A DNA stretch of 64,000 nucleotides from Nocardioides halotolerans DSM 19273 (GTDB taxonomy: Bacteria; Actinomycetota; Actinomycetes; Propionibacteriales; Nocardioidaceae). Made by a program: the position numbers and the translations under genes. How positions within the stretch are numbered: position 1 is the stretch's first letter; each line of letters starts with the position of its first letter. The DNA lies in the NCBI RefSeq assembly GCF_000422805.1, contig NZ_KE383926.1, positions 137,399 to 201,398 on the forward strand. The letters are read 5' to 3'. Below the pieces are notes generated by a model, which saw only the letters and a list, made by a program, of their open reading frames with translations, had not been told where the DNA came from and made no database searches. Below, one piece after another: positions 37,933-46,222 of the stretch.

Positions 37933-39803
37933 GCACCACCACCGCCCCCAAGGGCGGCCCGGCGATGAAGCAGACCGAGCGCATCGAGGCGCCGATGGGC
38001 GGCCCGGGTCGCGGCCCGATGGGCGGCGGCATGGTGGGCCAGAAGGCCATGACCTTCGGCCCGTCGGCCAAGCGGCTCGTACGCCGGATGGCCCCCGAGC
38101 GCAACCGCGCCTACGCCGTCATCGCCCTGGCCGTGGCGAGCGTCTTCCTGCTCGCCTACGGCCCACGGCTGCTCGGCCACGCGACCGACCTGATCTTCGG
38201 CGCCTTCCTCGCCCAGCAGCCCGTCGACTTCGCGGCCGTGCGCACCACGCTGCTCGAGGTGGTCGCGGTCTACGCCGCGGGCTCGGTGCTCGCGTGGGGC
38301 CAGGGCTACCTGCTCAACGACGTCGTCCAGAGCACCGTGCGCCGGATGCGCTCCGACGTGGAGGACAAGGTCAACGCGCTGCCGCTGGAGTACTTCGACA
38401 AGCAGCCGCGCGGCGAGCTGATGAGCCGGGTCACCAACGACATCGACAACATCAGCCAGACCCTGCAGCAGACGATGAGCCAGCTGATGACGTCGCTGCT
38501 CACCGTCGTGGCGGTGCTCGCGATGATGCTGTGGATCTCGCCGCTCCTGGCGCTGATCGCGCTCGTCTCGGTGCCGGTGTCGATGTGGGTGACCTCGCGG
38601 ATCATGAAGCGGTCGCAGGGGCAGTTCATCGCCCAGTGGCGTCGGACCGGCCGGCTCAACGCCCAGATCGAGGAGTCGTTCTCGGGCCACGCGCTCGTCA
38701 CCGTCTTCGGGCGGCGCGCCGAGGTCGAGCGGACCTTCGCCGAGGAGAACGAGGAGCTCTACCAGGCGTCGTTCAAGGCGCAGTTCGTGAGCGGGCTGAT
38801 CATGCCGGTGATGATGTTCATCGGGAACCTCAACTACGTCGTGGTCGCGGTCGTCGGCGGTCTCCGGGTCGCTCACGGCACGCTGACGCTGGGCGAGGTG
38901 CAGGCGTTCATCCAGTACTCCCGGCAGTTCATGCAGCCGCTCACCCAGGTCGCCTCGATGATGAACCTCCTGCAGTCCGGCGTCGCCTCCGCCGAGCGGG
39001 TCTTCGAGCTGCTCGACGCCGACGAGCAGGTGCCCGACAGCACCGACGTCTTCCCGCCCGCCGGCAGGGGAGAGGTGCGGTTCGAGCATGTGTCGTTCAG
39101 CTACGACCCCGCCGAGCCGCTCATCGAGGACCTCTCGCTGGTCGCCAGCCCGGGCCAGACGGTCGCGATCGTCGGCCCTACGGGTGCCGGCAAGACCACG
39201 CTGGTCAACCTCGTCATGCGCTTCTACGAGCTCGACGGCGGTCGGATCACGATCGACGGCACCGACATCACCGCGATGCCGCGCGCCGCCCTGCGCGGCC
39301 GGATCGGCATGGTGCTGCAGGACACCTGGCTGTTCAAGGGCACCATCCGCGACAACATCCGCTACGGGCGCCCCGACGCCACCGAGGAGGAGGTGCTCGA
39401 GGCGGCCCGGGCGACGTTCGTCGACCGGTTCGTGCACTCGCTGCCCGACGGCTACGACACGCTGGTCGACGAGGACGGCGACAACCTGTCCGCGGGCGAG
39501 CGGCAGCTGCTCACGATCGCGCGGGCCTTCCTCGCCGACCCGGCGCTGCTCATCCTCGACGAGGCGACGTCGTCGGTCGACACCCGCACCGAGCTGCTGC
39601 TGCAGCACGCAATGGCGGCGCTGCGCACCGACCGGACGTCGTTCGTGATCGCCCACCGGCTGTCCACGATCCGCGACGCCGACCTGATCCTGGTGATGGA
39701 GGACGGCCGGATCGTCGAGCAGGGCAACCACGACTCGCTGCTCGCCTCGGACGGCGCCTATGCGCGGCTGTACCAGTCGCAGTTCGCGGCGGCCGTCGCC
39801 TGA
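37929..39803 (+). CDS. ABC exporter half-transporter, subunit 2
   Basis: 624 aa. A Gly/Pro/Met-rich N-terminal extension (~1-45) precedes the six-helix membrane domain and the ATPase domain. Walker A is [11 protein letters not shown], the signature is [16 protein letters not shown], and Walker B is [12 protein letters not shown] with the catalytic Glu present. The signature Ser-Gly is replaced by Ser-Ala. The start overlaps the stop of subunit 1. It presumably forms the heterodimer whose competent ATP site uses this subunit's Walker B. Confidence 0.93.
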   Translation: MSTTTAPKGGPAMKQTERIEAPMGGPGRGPMGGGMVGQKAMTFGPSAKRLVRRMAPERNRAYAVIALAVASVFLLAYGPRLLGHATDLIFGAFLAQQPVDFAAVRTTLLEVVAVYAAGSVLAWGQGYLLNDVVQSTVRRMRSDVEDKVNALPLEYFDKQPRGELMSRVTNDIDNISQTLQQTMSQLMTSLLTVVAVLAMMLWISPLLALIALVSVPVSMWVTSRIMKRSQGQFIAQWRRTGRLNAQIEESFSGHALVTVFGRRAEVERTFAEENEELYQASFKAQFVSGLIMPVMMFIGNLNYVVVAVVGGLRVAHGTLTLGEVQAFIQYSRQFMQPLTQVASMMNLLQSGVASAERVFELLDADEQVPDSTDVFPPAGRGEVRFEHVSFSYDPAEPLIEDLSLVASPGQTVAIVGPTGAGKTTLVNLVMRFYELDGGRITIDGTDITAMPRAALRGRIGMVLQDTWLFKGTIRDNIRYGRPDATEEEVLEAARATFVDRFVHSLPDGYDTLVDEDGDNLSAGERQLLTIARAFLADPALLILDEATSSVDTRTELLLQHAMAALRTDRTSFVIAHRLSTIRDADLILVMEDGRIVEQGNHDSLLASDGAYARLYQSQFAAAVA

Positions 39804-39824
39804 GCCCGGCTCCCGGATAACTCA

Positions 39825-39853
39825 TTGTCCACGCGCCCGCGGCGACCTACGCT
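39825..39853 (+). promoter_or_regulatory. Promoter of mini-ORF/structured RNA locus
   Basis: TTGTCC (39825-39830), 17 bp, TACGCT (39848-39853). The predicted start near 39860 leaves ~26 nt before the mini-ORF, unlike the leaderless genes around it. Confidence 0.55.
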
Positions 39854-39866
39854 CGTCGTACACGGG

Positions 39867-39880
39867 AAAGGAGGTGGTCC
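39867..39880 (+). promoter_or_regulatory. Extended Shine-Dalgarno matching the 16S 3' tail
   Basis: AAAGGAGGTGGTCC can pair with all 14 bases of the conserved 16S rRNA 3' end (GGATCACCTCCTTT) if one G-U pair is allowed, and one base further with the preceding G. Typical Shine-Dalgarno sequences match 4-7 bases. Confidence 0.8.
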
Positions 39881-39885
39881 GAAGA

Positions 39886-39924
39886 ATGAATTCTTTGAGG
39901 ACGCGTGAGGTGGCTGCCCGCTAG
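39886..39924 (+). CDS. 12-aa mini-ORF behind extended Shine-Dalgarno
   Basis: ATG through TAG encodes MNSLRTREVAAR. GGAGG lies 11 nt upstream, inside a near-complete anti-16S sequence. It has its own promoter and is followed by a strongly structured region. No longer ORF continues from it. It could be a regulatory leader peptide or a dual-function RNA's peptide. Confidence 0.6.
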   Translation: MNSLRTREVAAR

Positions 39925-39975
39925 CAGCCCCAGCAACACGGCAGGTTGGCCAAGAGATCGAGGCCGGTCGTGCCG

Positions 39976-40070
39976 AGCTGCTGGCGAATCCACCGCAGCT
40001 ACCCGACCCGCAGGCGAACCGGGAACGTCCCCCGGTGCGGCCCCTCCACAGGGGCCACGCCTGCGGGTTG
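39976..40070 (+). ncRNA. Predicted structured RNA with three-way junction
   Basis: Hairpin one: AGCTGC/GCAGCT (39976-39981/39995-40000), with an inner TGG/CCA. Then a closing stem of 11 perfect pairs, ACCCGCAGGCG/CGCCTGCGGGT (40006-40016/40058-40068), extendable by two. It encloses two perfect hairpins, ACCGGG/CCCGGT (40018-40036) and GGCCCCT/AGGGGCC (40039-40056), with only 1-2 unpaired bases at the junction. It lies downstream of the mini-ORF, between convergent genes, and no gene on the + strand follows. No family recognised. A terminator role is possible but there is no T-tract. Confidence 0.6.
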
Positions 40071-40086
40071 CTGCATCTCCAGGGGT

Positions 40087-40977
40087 CTAAGCCGAGCGGC
40101 CCAGGCGCGCCTGGGTGCCGACGAAGTCGACCACGCGGTCGACGACGGCCGGGTCGCGCAGGATCTTGCGGTGACCGAGGCCCTCGGTGGTCACGAGCGG
40201 GGCGCCGACCGACTCCGCGAAGTCGACCACGTCGGCGTAGGAGGTCTGCCGGTCGCCACGGTCGGTGATGACCAGGGTCGGCAGCGGGTCGACGTGGCGG
40301 GCCTGGACCCGGGCGTCGAAGTCCAGCAGCGGGACGCCGACGAACTCATCGACCGCGCGGTCGAACGCCGCCCGGACGCGAGGGCCGAAGCCGAGCGCCT
40401 TCTGGAACTGGTCGAAGAGCGACTCGGCCTCGACCATCGGGGCGATGAACACCAGGCGGTCGGCGCCGAGCCAGCCGAACCGCAGGGCGAGGTAGGTCGC
40501 GATGGTGCCCATCGAGTGCGCGACGACGGCCTCGGCCGGCCCGAAGCGGCAGAAGACGGCGTCGAGGGCCTTGGCGAGCTCGACCCCGTTGGTGCGGCCC
40601 GGGCCGGCCGGGCCGTGGTCGGAGTCGCCGTGGGCAGGGGCGTCGAACATGACGACGCGGTGGCCGGCGTCGAGCAGCGCCGGCACCATCGCGCCGAACT
40701 GCGTGCCGCGGCCGCCCCAGCCGTGCACGAGGTAGACGGGCCGGGCCTCGGGGTCGCCCCAGACGAGGCCGCGGACCGTGTGGCCCTGCGCCTCGACCTC
40801 GAACGGCATGCTGCCGGACGGGACGGGAAGGTCCGCCATCCGCGGTGGCGCGGTGAACCACAGGTCGCGCGCGGCCCGTCCGGCGCGGCCGGGGGCGAGG
40901 TGCTCGGCGTACCGGAACCGGGCGCGCACGAGAGCGTTCCTGAGACGAACGGTCGTGCTTTTCTGAAGAGCTGACAT
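40087..40977 (-). CDS. Alpha/beta hydrolase
   Basis: 296 aa. The oxyanion motif VYLVHGWGGRG is followed by the nucleophile elbow AHSMGTIA, an acidic residue in VITDRGDRQTSY and the catalytic His in TEGLGHRKIL. ATG at 40977 is preceded by AGGAAGGA about 9 nt upstream. It lies 32 bp downstream of a TetR gene on the same strand and is probably co-transcribed. Substrate unknown. Confidence 0.9.
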   Translation of the reverse strand: MSALQKSTTVRLRNALVRARFRYAEHLAPGRAGRAARDLWFTAPPRMADLPVPSGSMPFEVEAQGHTVRGLVWGDPEARPVYLVHGWGGRGTQFGAMVPALLDAGHRVVMFDAPAHGDSDHGPAGPGRTNGVELAKALDAVFCRFGPAEAVVAHSMGTIATYLALRFGWLGADRLVFIAPMVEAESLFDQFQKALGFGPRVRAAFDRAVDEFVGVPLLDFDARVQARHVDPLPTLVITDRGDRQTSYADVVDFAESVGAPLVTTEGLGHRKILRDPAVVDRVVDFVGTQARLGRSA

Positions 40978-41009
40978 GGCGTGAGGTCCTTCCTGGGGCG
41001 ACGGGTCGG

Positions 41010-41597
41010 CTAGGCCGCGCAGGACTCGAGCAGCTGGTCGAGGGCCTGGCGGGTGTGGTCGAGCGCCTTGGGGTCGCGCATCAGTCGCGCGGCGTGGTGG
41101 TAGCCGAGCATCAGGCCCTGGAGCGTGAAGGCCACCTGCTCGGTGTCGAGGTCGGAGCGGAAGTCGCCGTCGGTCACGGCGGTGCCGGCCACGGTGGCGA
41201 CGAACTCGAGCCAGTCCTGCTGGCTGCGCAGCACCGCGTCGCGCATCGGCCCGGGCTGGTCGTCGAACTCGGTGGCGGCCGTGACGAAGATGCAGCCGCC
41301 TTGGAGCGCCTGGGTCTCCCACTCGAGCCACTTGTCGAAGAGGGCGCGCACCCGCGCCTCGCCGCGGGGTGCCGCCAGCGTCGGACGGATCACGAGGTCG
41401 GTGAACCGCTCGCGCGCCCGCTCGAGGGTCTCGAGCTGCATGGCTTCCTTGGACTTGAAGTGGGCGAAGAGACCGCTCTTGCTCATGCCGGTGTGCTCGG
41501 CCAGCTGGCCGATGGTGAGACCGGTGAAGCCCACCTCCGACGCGATGGCCACCGCGGCGTCGAGGATCGCCGCCTTGGTCTCCGCACCCTTGGTCAC
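41010..41597 (-). CDS. TetR-family transcriptional regulator
   Basis: 195 aa. HTH: ETKAAILDAAVAIASEVG, TGLTIGQLAEHTGMSKSGLF, AHFKSKEAM. The C-terminal domain includes QGGCIFVTAATEFDDQPG and is ligand-binding. GTG at 41597 follows a CATTGT box by 6 nt on the minus strand, with the palindrome at 41610 directly behind it. It is first in an operon with the hydrolase and divergent from an MFS transporter. Confidence 0.92.
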   Translation of the reverse strand: MTKGAETKAAILDAAVAIASEVGFTGLTIGQLAEHTGMSKSGLFAHFKSKEAMQLETLERARERFTDLVIRPTLAAPRGEARVRALFDKWLEWETQALQGGCIFVTAATEFDDQPGPMRDAVLRSQQDWLEFVATVAGTAVTDGDFRSDLDTEQVAFTLQGLMLGYHHAARLMRDPKALDHTRQALDQLLESCAA

Positions 41598-41603
41598 GGA
41601 TCA

Positions 41604-41609
41604 ACAATG
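41604..41609 (-). promoter_or_regulatory. -10 box (leaderless) for TetR-hydrolase operon
   Basis: CATTGT on the minus strand, 6 nt before the GTG of the TetR gene. Confidence 0.45.
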
Positions 41610-41621
41610 GCACGACCGTGC
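41610..41621. promoter_or_regulatory. Candidate TetR operator
   Basis: GCACG AC CGTGC, 5-bp perfect arms, abuts the TetR -10 box. The 12-mer ACGACCGTGCTT within and beside it recurs exactly at 41703-41714, at the start of the divergent MFS gene. Confidence 0.5.
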
Positions 41622-41651
41622 TTTTCGAGCAAGCGTGATCGCCGTCTCAGT

Positions 41652-41669
41652 GGTTGACTGGTGTCAACC
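41652..41669. promoter_or_regulatory. Palindrome upstream of MFS gene
   Basis: GGTTGAC TGGT GTCAACC, 7-bp perfect arms. It contains a TTGACT that could be a -35 element. It lies 30 bp before the ATG at 41700; a regulator dimer here would block the MFS promoter. The regulator could be the TetR or the MarR encoded just after the transporter. Confidence 0.6.
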
Positions 41670-41699
41670 TTCGGGAATACCGTTGACGACGGCAACCTT

Positions 41700-43397
41700 A
41701 TGACGACCGTGCTTCGCCCCGACCGAGACCAGGACTCCGTGACCACACCCACCCCCGCCGGGACCCCGGCCGCCCCCGGCTCCATCGACGAGGCACCCGA
41801 CGAGGCGCCCGTCGAGGCGTCCGGTCAGATGTCGCACCGCGAGGTGCTCGAGGCGCTCTCCGGGCTGCTGCTCGCCATGTTCGTCGCGATGCTGTCGAGC
41901 ACCGTGGTGACCAACGCGCTGCCGCGCATCGTCAGCGACCTGCACGGCAGCCAGACCGGCTACACGTGGGTCGTGGTGGCGACATTGCTCTCGATGACCG
42001 CCACCACCCCGATCTGGGGCAAGCTCGCCGACCTCTTCAGCAAGAAGCTGCTCGTGCAGTCGGCCCTCGTGATCTACAGCGTCGGCTCCCTCATCGCCGG
42101 CCTCGCCCCCAACATGGAGACGCTGATCGGCGCGCGCGTGGTCCAGGGCCTCGGCGTCGGCGGCCTGACCGCGCTCGTCCAGGTCGTGATCGCCTCGATG
42201 GTGAGCCCGCGCGAGCGCGGCCGCTACTCCGGCTACATCGGCGCGACGTTCGCCCTCGCCACGGTCTCCGGCCCGCTCATCGGCGGCCTGATCGTCGACT
42301 CCCCGCTCGGTTGGCGCGGCACGTTCTACGTCGGCCTCCCGGTCGCCCTCGCGGCGTTCCTCGTGCTGCAGTTCAAGCTGCACCTGCCGGTCGTGAAGCG
42401 CCACGTCGACATCGACTACCTCGGCGCGACGCTGATCGTCGGCGGCGTGAGCATCCTGCTGGTCTGGGTCTCGCTGGCCGGCCAGCAGTTCGACTGGCTC
42501 TCGCCGGCCACCGCCGTCCTCGTGGCGCTCGGCGTCGCGGTGATCGCCGCCGCGGTGTACGTCGAGGCGCGGGTCGCGGTCGAGCCGGTCATCCCGCTGC
42601 GGCTCTTCAAGGACCGCACCACCTCGCTCGCCACGGCCGCCTCGGTGCTCATCGGCGTCTCGATGTTCGGGGCGACGGTCTACCTCAGCGAGTACTTCCA
42701 GAACGCCCGCGGCATGACCCCCACCGAGGCCGGCCTGATGTCGGTCGCGATGGTCGGCGGGCTGCTCGTCTCGAGCATCGTCACCGGCCGCATCATCAGC
42801 GAGACCGGCCTCTGGAAGCGGTACCTCACCGGCGGCATGGTGCTCGTCGTCATCGGGCTGGGCCTGCTCGGCACCATCGACGCGGACACCCCGCTGGTGG
42901 AGGTCGGCGCGTTCATGGCGCTCCTGGGCCTCGGGCTCGGCGCCACGATGCAGAACCTCGTGCTCGCGGTCCAGAACAACACCGCCCAGGCCGACATGGG
43001 TGCGGCCAGCTCGGTCGTGTCGTTCTTCCGCTCGATGGGCGGCTCGATCGGCGTCTCCGCGCTGGGCGCCCTGCTCAGCCACCAGGTGACCCAGAAGGTC
43101 ACCGACGGGCTCGCCGCGCTCGGCATCGAGGGCGGTCACAGCACCGGCGCCATCCCCGACCTCGACGCGCTGCCCGCGCCCGTCCGCTCGCTCTACGAGG
43201 GCGCGTTCGGCGATGCCACCGGCCACCTGTTCCTGGTCGCGACCCCGTTCGCGCTGCTCGCGTTCGTGTGCATCCTGTTCATCCGCGAGGTCCCCCTCCG
43301 CACGACGCTCGACCACCAGGACGCCGCCATCGGCAACAATGGCGCCGTGGACCAGGGTGTCGACGCCGGCGCCGGCGTCAGGACGGGCGTGCGGTGA
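41700..43397 (+). CDS. MFS transporter (DHA2/EmrB-QacA type)
   Basis: 565 aa with about 14 hydrophobic helices. Motifs are SSTVVTNALPRIVSDLHGSQ in helix 1, WGKLADLFSKKL in loop 2-3, and ALATVSGPLIGGLIVD in helix 5 (antiporter motif C-like). It is likely a proton-driven multidrug exporter. ATG at 41700 is chosen because the operator-like palindrome overlaps an in-frame upstream GTG at 41661; the longer form is possible. The stop overlaps the MarR start. Confidence 0.92.
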   Translation: MTTVLRPDRDQDSVTTPTPAGTPAAPGSIDEAPDEAPVEASGQMSHREVLEALSGLLLAMFVAMLSSTVVTNALPRIVSDLHGSQTGYTWVVVATLLSMTATTPIWGKLADLFSKKLLVQSALVIYSVGSLIAGLAPNMETLIGARVVQGLGVGGLTALVQVVIASMVSPRERGRYSGYIGATFALATVSGPLIGGLIVDSPLGWRGTFYVGLPVALAAFLVLQFKLHLPVVKRHVDIDYLGATLIVGGVSILLVWVSLAGQQFDWLSPATAVLVALGVAVIAAAVYVEARVAVEPVIPLRLFKDRTTSLATAASVLIGVSMFGATVYLSEYFQNARGMTPTEAGLMSVAMVGGLLVSSIVTGRIISETGLWKRYLTGGMVLVVIGLGLLGTIDADTPLVEVGAFMALLGLGLGATMQNLVLAVQNNTAQADMGAASSVVSFFRSMGGSIGVSALGALLSHQVTQKVTDGLAALGIEGGHSTGAIPDLDALPAPVRSLYEGAFGDATGHLFLVATPFALLAFVCILFIREVPLRTTLDHQDAAIGNNGAVDQGVDAGAGVRTGVR

Positions 43398-43834
43398 CCG
43401 AGCGAACGGACTCCCTGCGGATGCTCGAGCGTGAGGTCGGCGTGCTGATCCGCCGGATCCGGCGGGTCATCGGCGAGCGCGCCCGCGCCGTCCACGAGGA
43501 CCTCCAGCCGGCGTCGTACCTCCTGCTGTCGTGGCTGGTCGACGAGGGGCCGGTGCGCGCCTCGTCGATGGTCGAGAAGTTCAACATCGACAAGGGCGCG
43601 GTCAGCCGCCAGCTCCAGCACCTCGCCGAGCTCGGCCTGGTGGAGCGCACCCCCGACCCCGCCGACGGCCGGGCCACGCTCGTCGCCGCGAGCGAGGACG
43701 CCAAGCACCGGCTCGCCGACGTGGCCGAGCACCGGCGCAAGTGGCTCGACGAGCGGCTGGGCGACTGGACGACCGACGAGCTGGCGACCTTCGCCGCCAC
43801 GCTGGAGAAGTACAACCTCGCGCTCAACGCCTGA
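43394..43834 (+). CDS. MarR-family transcriptional regulator
   Basis: 146 aa. Winged-helix motifs are VRASSMVEKFNIDKGAVSRQ, LQHLAELGLVERTPDP and ADGRATLVAAS. The GTG start overlaps the transporter stop (GTGA), so it is in the same transcript, a common arrangement for local control of an efflux pump. A candidate site is the palindrome at 41652. Confidence 0.92.
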   Translation: MTERTDSLRMLEREVGVLIRRIRRVIGERARAVHEDLQPASYLLLSWLVDEGPVRASSMVEKFNIDKGAVSRQLQHLAELGLVERTPDPADGRATLVAASEDAKHRLADVAEHRRKWLDERLGDWTTDELATFAATLEKYNLALNA

Positions 43835-43846
43835 GCGTGGCCGGCG

Positions 43847-45445
43847 TCAGCCGGTCTGTGCGAGCCAGACGGCGGTGTCGGTCGGCAGCAGGCGGCCCTC
43901 CAGCTCGCCGCTCGCCACGACCACCTCGCCCGCCGGCAGCTCGACCGCGTCGGGGCCGGCGTTGAGGACCACCGTCAGCAGGCCGCGCGTGAAGCTGAGC
44001 ACGTCGTCACCCGCGTCGAGCAGCTCCACCTCCTCGGTCGCGTCGAGCGCGTGCTCGCGGCGCGCGGCCAGCGCGGTCTTGTAGAACGCCAGCGTCGAGT
44101 CGGGGTCCTGCTCCTGCGCGGCGACCGTGCGGTCGGCCCAGTCGAGGGGCTGGGGCAGCCACGGCTGCCCGGTGCCCGGGCCGAAGCAGTATGGCGGCGC
44201 GTCGCCCGCCCACGGGATCGGCACCCGGCAGCCGTCGCGCCAGTGGGTGTGCGTGCGCAGCCAGGACGGGTCCTGGCGCAGCTCCTCGGGGACGTCGACG
44301 TCCTCGAGGCCGAGCTCCTCGCCCTGGTAGAGGTACGCCGAGCCCGGCAGCGCCAGCATCGCGAGCGTCGCGGCGCGGGCGCGGGCGATGCCGACCGGCC
44401 CGCCGCCGTACCTCGTCGCGTGCCGCACCACGTCGTGGTTGCTGAGCACCCACGTGGGCGCGGCGTCGACCTCGGCGAGCTCCGCCAGCGTCCGGCGTAC
44501 GACGCCCGCGAAGGCCCGGGCCGACCACGGCGCGAGCAGCCAGGAGAAGTTGAACGCCTGGCTCATCTCGTCGGAGCGGACGTAGCGGGCCATCGACTCC
44601 GGGGTCTGGGTCCACGCCTCGGCCACCGTCATCCGGTCGCCGGGGTAGTCGGCGAGCACCCGGTGCCAGCGCCGGTAGATGTCGTGCACCTCCGGCTGGT
44701 CCCACATCGGCTCGTCGCGCGGCGGTCGATCGCGCGCGGCCTCGGTGAAGTCGATGCCGCTGGCGGGCTCCTCGCCCTCGGGCACCACCTGGTCGCGCAG
44801 GCCCTCCTCCTTGACCAGGCCGTGCGCGACGTCGACGCGGAAGCCGTCGACGCCGCGGTCGAGCCAGAACCTCAGCACCGACTCGAACAGGTCGCCGACC
44901 TCGGGGTTGCGCCAGTCGAGGTCGGGCTGGGAGGTGTCGAAGAGGTGGAGGTACCACTGCCCGTCGGGCACCCGCGTCCACGCGAGACCGCCGAACACCG
45001 AGCGCCAGTTGTTCGGCGGCTCGGCGCCGTCGGGCCCCGTGCCGTCGCGGAAGATGTAGCGCGCTCGCTCCGGCGACCCCGGCGGGCTGGCGAGCGCTGC
45101 GCGGAACCACGCGTGCTCGCTCGAGGTGTGGTTGGGCACGAGGTCGACCACGACCCGCAGCCCGACGTCGTGGGCCGTCGCGATCAGCGCATCGGCGTCC
45201 GCGAGGCTGCCGAACAGCGGGTCGACGTCGGTGTAGTCGGCGACGTCGTAGCCGTGGTCGCGCTGCGGGGAGGTGTAGAACGGCGTGATCCAGAGCGCGT
45301 CGACGCCGAGGTCGCGCAAGTAGGGCAGGCGCGAGGTGATGCCGGGCAGGTCGCCGACGCCGTCACCGTCGCTGTCGGCGAAGCTGCGGACGTAGACCTG
45401 GTAGGTCACCGCGTGCCGCCACCAGGGTGCCGTGGTCGTGCTCAA
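43847..45445 (-). CDS. Alpha-glucosidase, GH13 family
   Basis: 532 aa. GH13 conserved regions: VVVDLVPNHTSSEHAWF (I), GVDGFRVDVAHGL with the nucleophile Asp (II), MTVAEAW with the acid/base Glu (III), WVLSNHDVVRHAT (IV), and region V QPDLDW. It hydrolyses terminal alpha-glucosidic bonds in oligosaccharides. No signal peptide, so cytoplasmic. The start is TTG at 45445 with AAGGAT upstream, overlapping the stop of the preceding thioesterase-like gene. Confidence 0.93.
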   Translation of the reverse strand: MSTTTAPWWRHAVTYQVYVRSFADSDGDGVGDLPGITSRLPYLRDLGVDALWITPFYTSPQRDHGYDVADYTDVDPLFGSLADADALIATAHDVGLRVVVDLVPNHTSSEHAWFRAALASPPGSPERARYIFRDGTGPDGAEPPNNWRSVFGGLAWTRVPDGQWYLHLFDTSQPDLDWRNPEVGDLFESVLRFWLDRGVDGFRVDVAHGLVKEEGLRDQVVPEGEEPASGIDFTEAARDRPPRDEPMWDQPEVHDIYRRWHRVLADYPGDRMTVAEAWTQTPESMARYVRSDEMSQAFNFSWLLAPWSARAFAGVVRRTLAELAEVDAAPTWVLSNHDVVRHATRYGGGPVGIARARAATLAMLALPGSAYLYQGEELGLEDVDVPEELRQDPSWLRTHTHWRDGCRVPIPWAGDAPPYCFGPGTGQPWLPQPLDWADRTVAAQEQDPDSTLAFYKTALAARREHALDATEEVELLDAGDDVLSFTRGLLTVVLNAGPDAVELPAGEVVVASGELEGRLLPTDTAVWLAQTG

Positions 45446-46194
45446 TTGAAATCCTTGGGGTCGACGGCGATCCAGACGTGCTCCGCGGTGCCGACGAGCA
45501 CGCCGGCGGAGTCGTAGAGGGACGTGGCGCTGGCCCGCTTGCGGCCCGACTCGCCGCGGGCGGCGCCGACGACGACGTGCTCCTCACCGACGCACGGGAG
45601 CGACCACAGCCGGGCGGTCATGGTGCCGAGCACCATCAGCCGGGCACCGATGTCGGCGGCCCAGCCGCCGGCGCAGTCGAGGGCCGCCCAGGTGACTGCG
45701 TGACCGGCCTCCAGGGTGGCGTCGCGGTACTCGTGCCAGTCGGCGCACAGCCCGGTGTCGGGCGTCCAGGTCGCAGCGACCCGGCCCTCGCCGACTGGTC
45801 CCGGGAAGATGCGGAGACCGTCCCCGGGCTCGCGGCCGGTGCCGCAGGCGAAGCAGGTGGGAAACGGGTGCGCCGCCAGGCCCGGGTACGCCGCCTCGGC
45901 GGCCCGCGCGGTCGCCGCGTCGACCGGCGGCACCGGCTCGAGCTCGCGGTCGGCCGGCGTCGCCCGGGCCACCTCCCGGCCGTCGTACGACGCCACGAGG
46001 AGGGCTTCGTCGCGGGCCACCGTCATCGTGACGTCGAGCGGCGGCGGCTGGCTGAGCCGGACCGTGACCCCGCCCCAGCCGGGCGGCGCGAGCGCCGCCA
46101 GCGCCCCGGAGGTGTAGCCGCCGTTGCCGGAGCGGGCGGGGCCGCGGAAGCGGCCGGCGACGAGCAGCTCGGTGTCGACGGAGGCTGAGGTCAC
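45442..46194 (-). CDS. Hotdog-fold thioesterase-like protein
   Basis: 250 aa. N-terminal GRFRGPARSGNGGYTSGALA and central FPTCFACGTGREPGDGLRIF are typical of a family of acyl-CoA thioesterase-like double-hotdog proteins; the C-terminal part includes HAVTWAALDCAGGWAA. The start is GTG at 46194. It is translationally coupled to the glucosidase downstream although no metabolic link is obvious. Confidence 0.78.
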   Translation of the reverse strand: MTSASVDTELLVAGRFRGPARSGNGGYTSGALAALAPPGWGGVTVRLSQPPPLDVTMTVARDEALLVASYDGREVARATPADRELEPVPPVDAATARAAEAAYPGLAAHPFPTCFACGTGREPGDGLRIFPGPVGEGRVAATWTPDTGLCADWHEYRDATLEAGHAVTWAALDCAGGWAADIGARLMVLGTMTARLWSLPCVGEEHVVVGAARGESGRKRASATSLYDSAGVLVGTAEHVWIAVDPKDFN

Positions 46195-46222
46195 CCGGTC
46201 ACGCTACGCCGTGGGTGATCGG

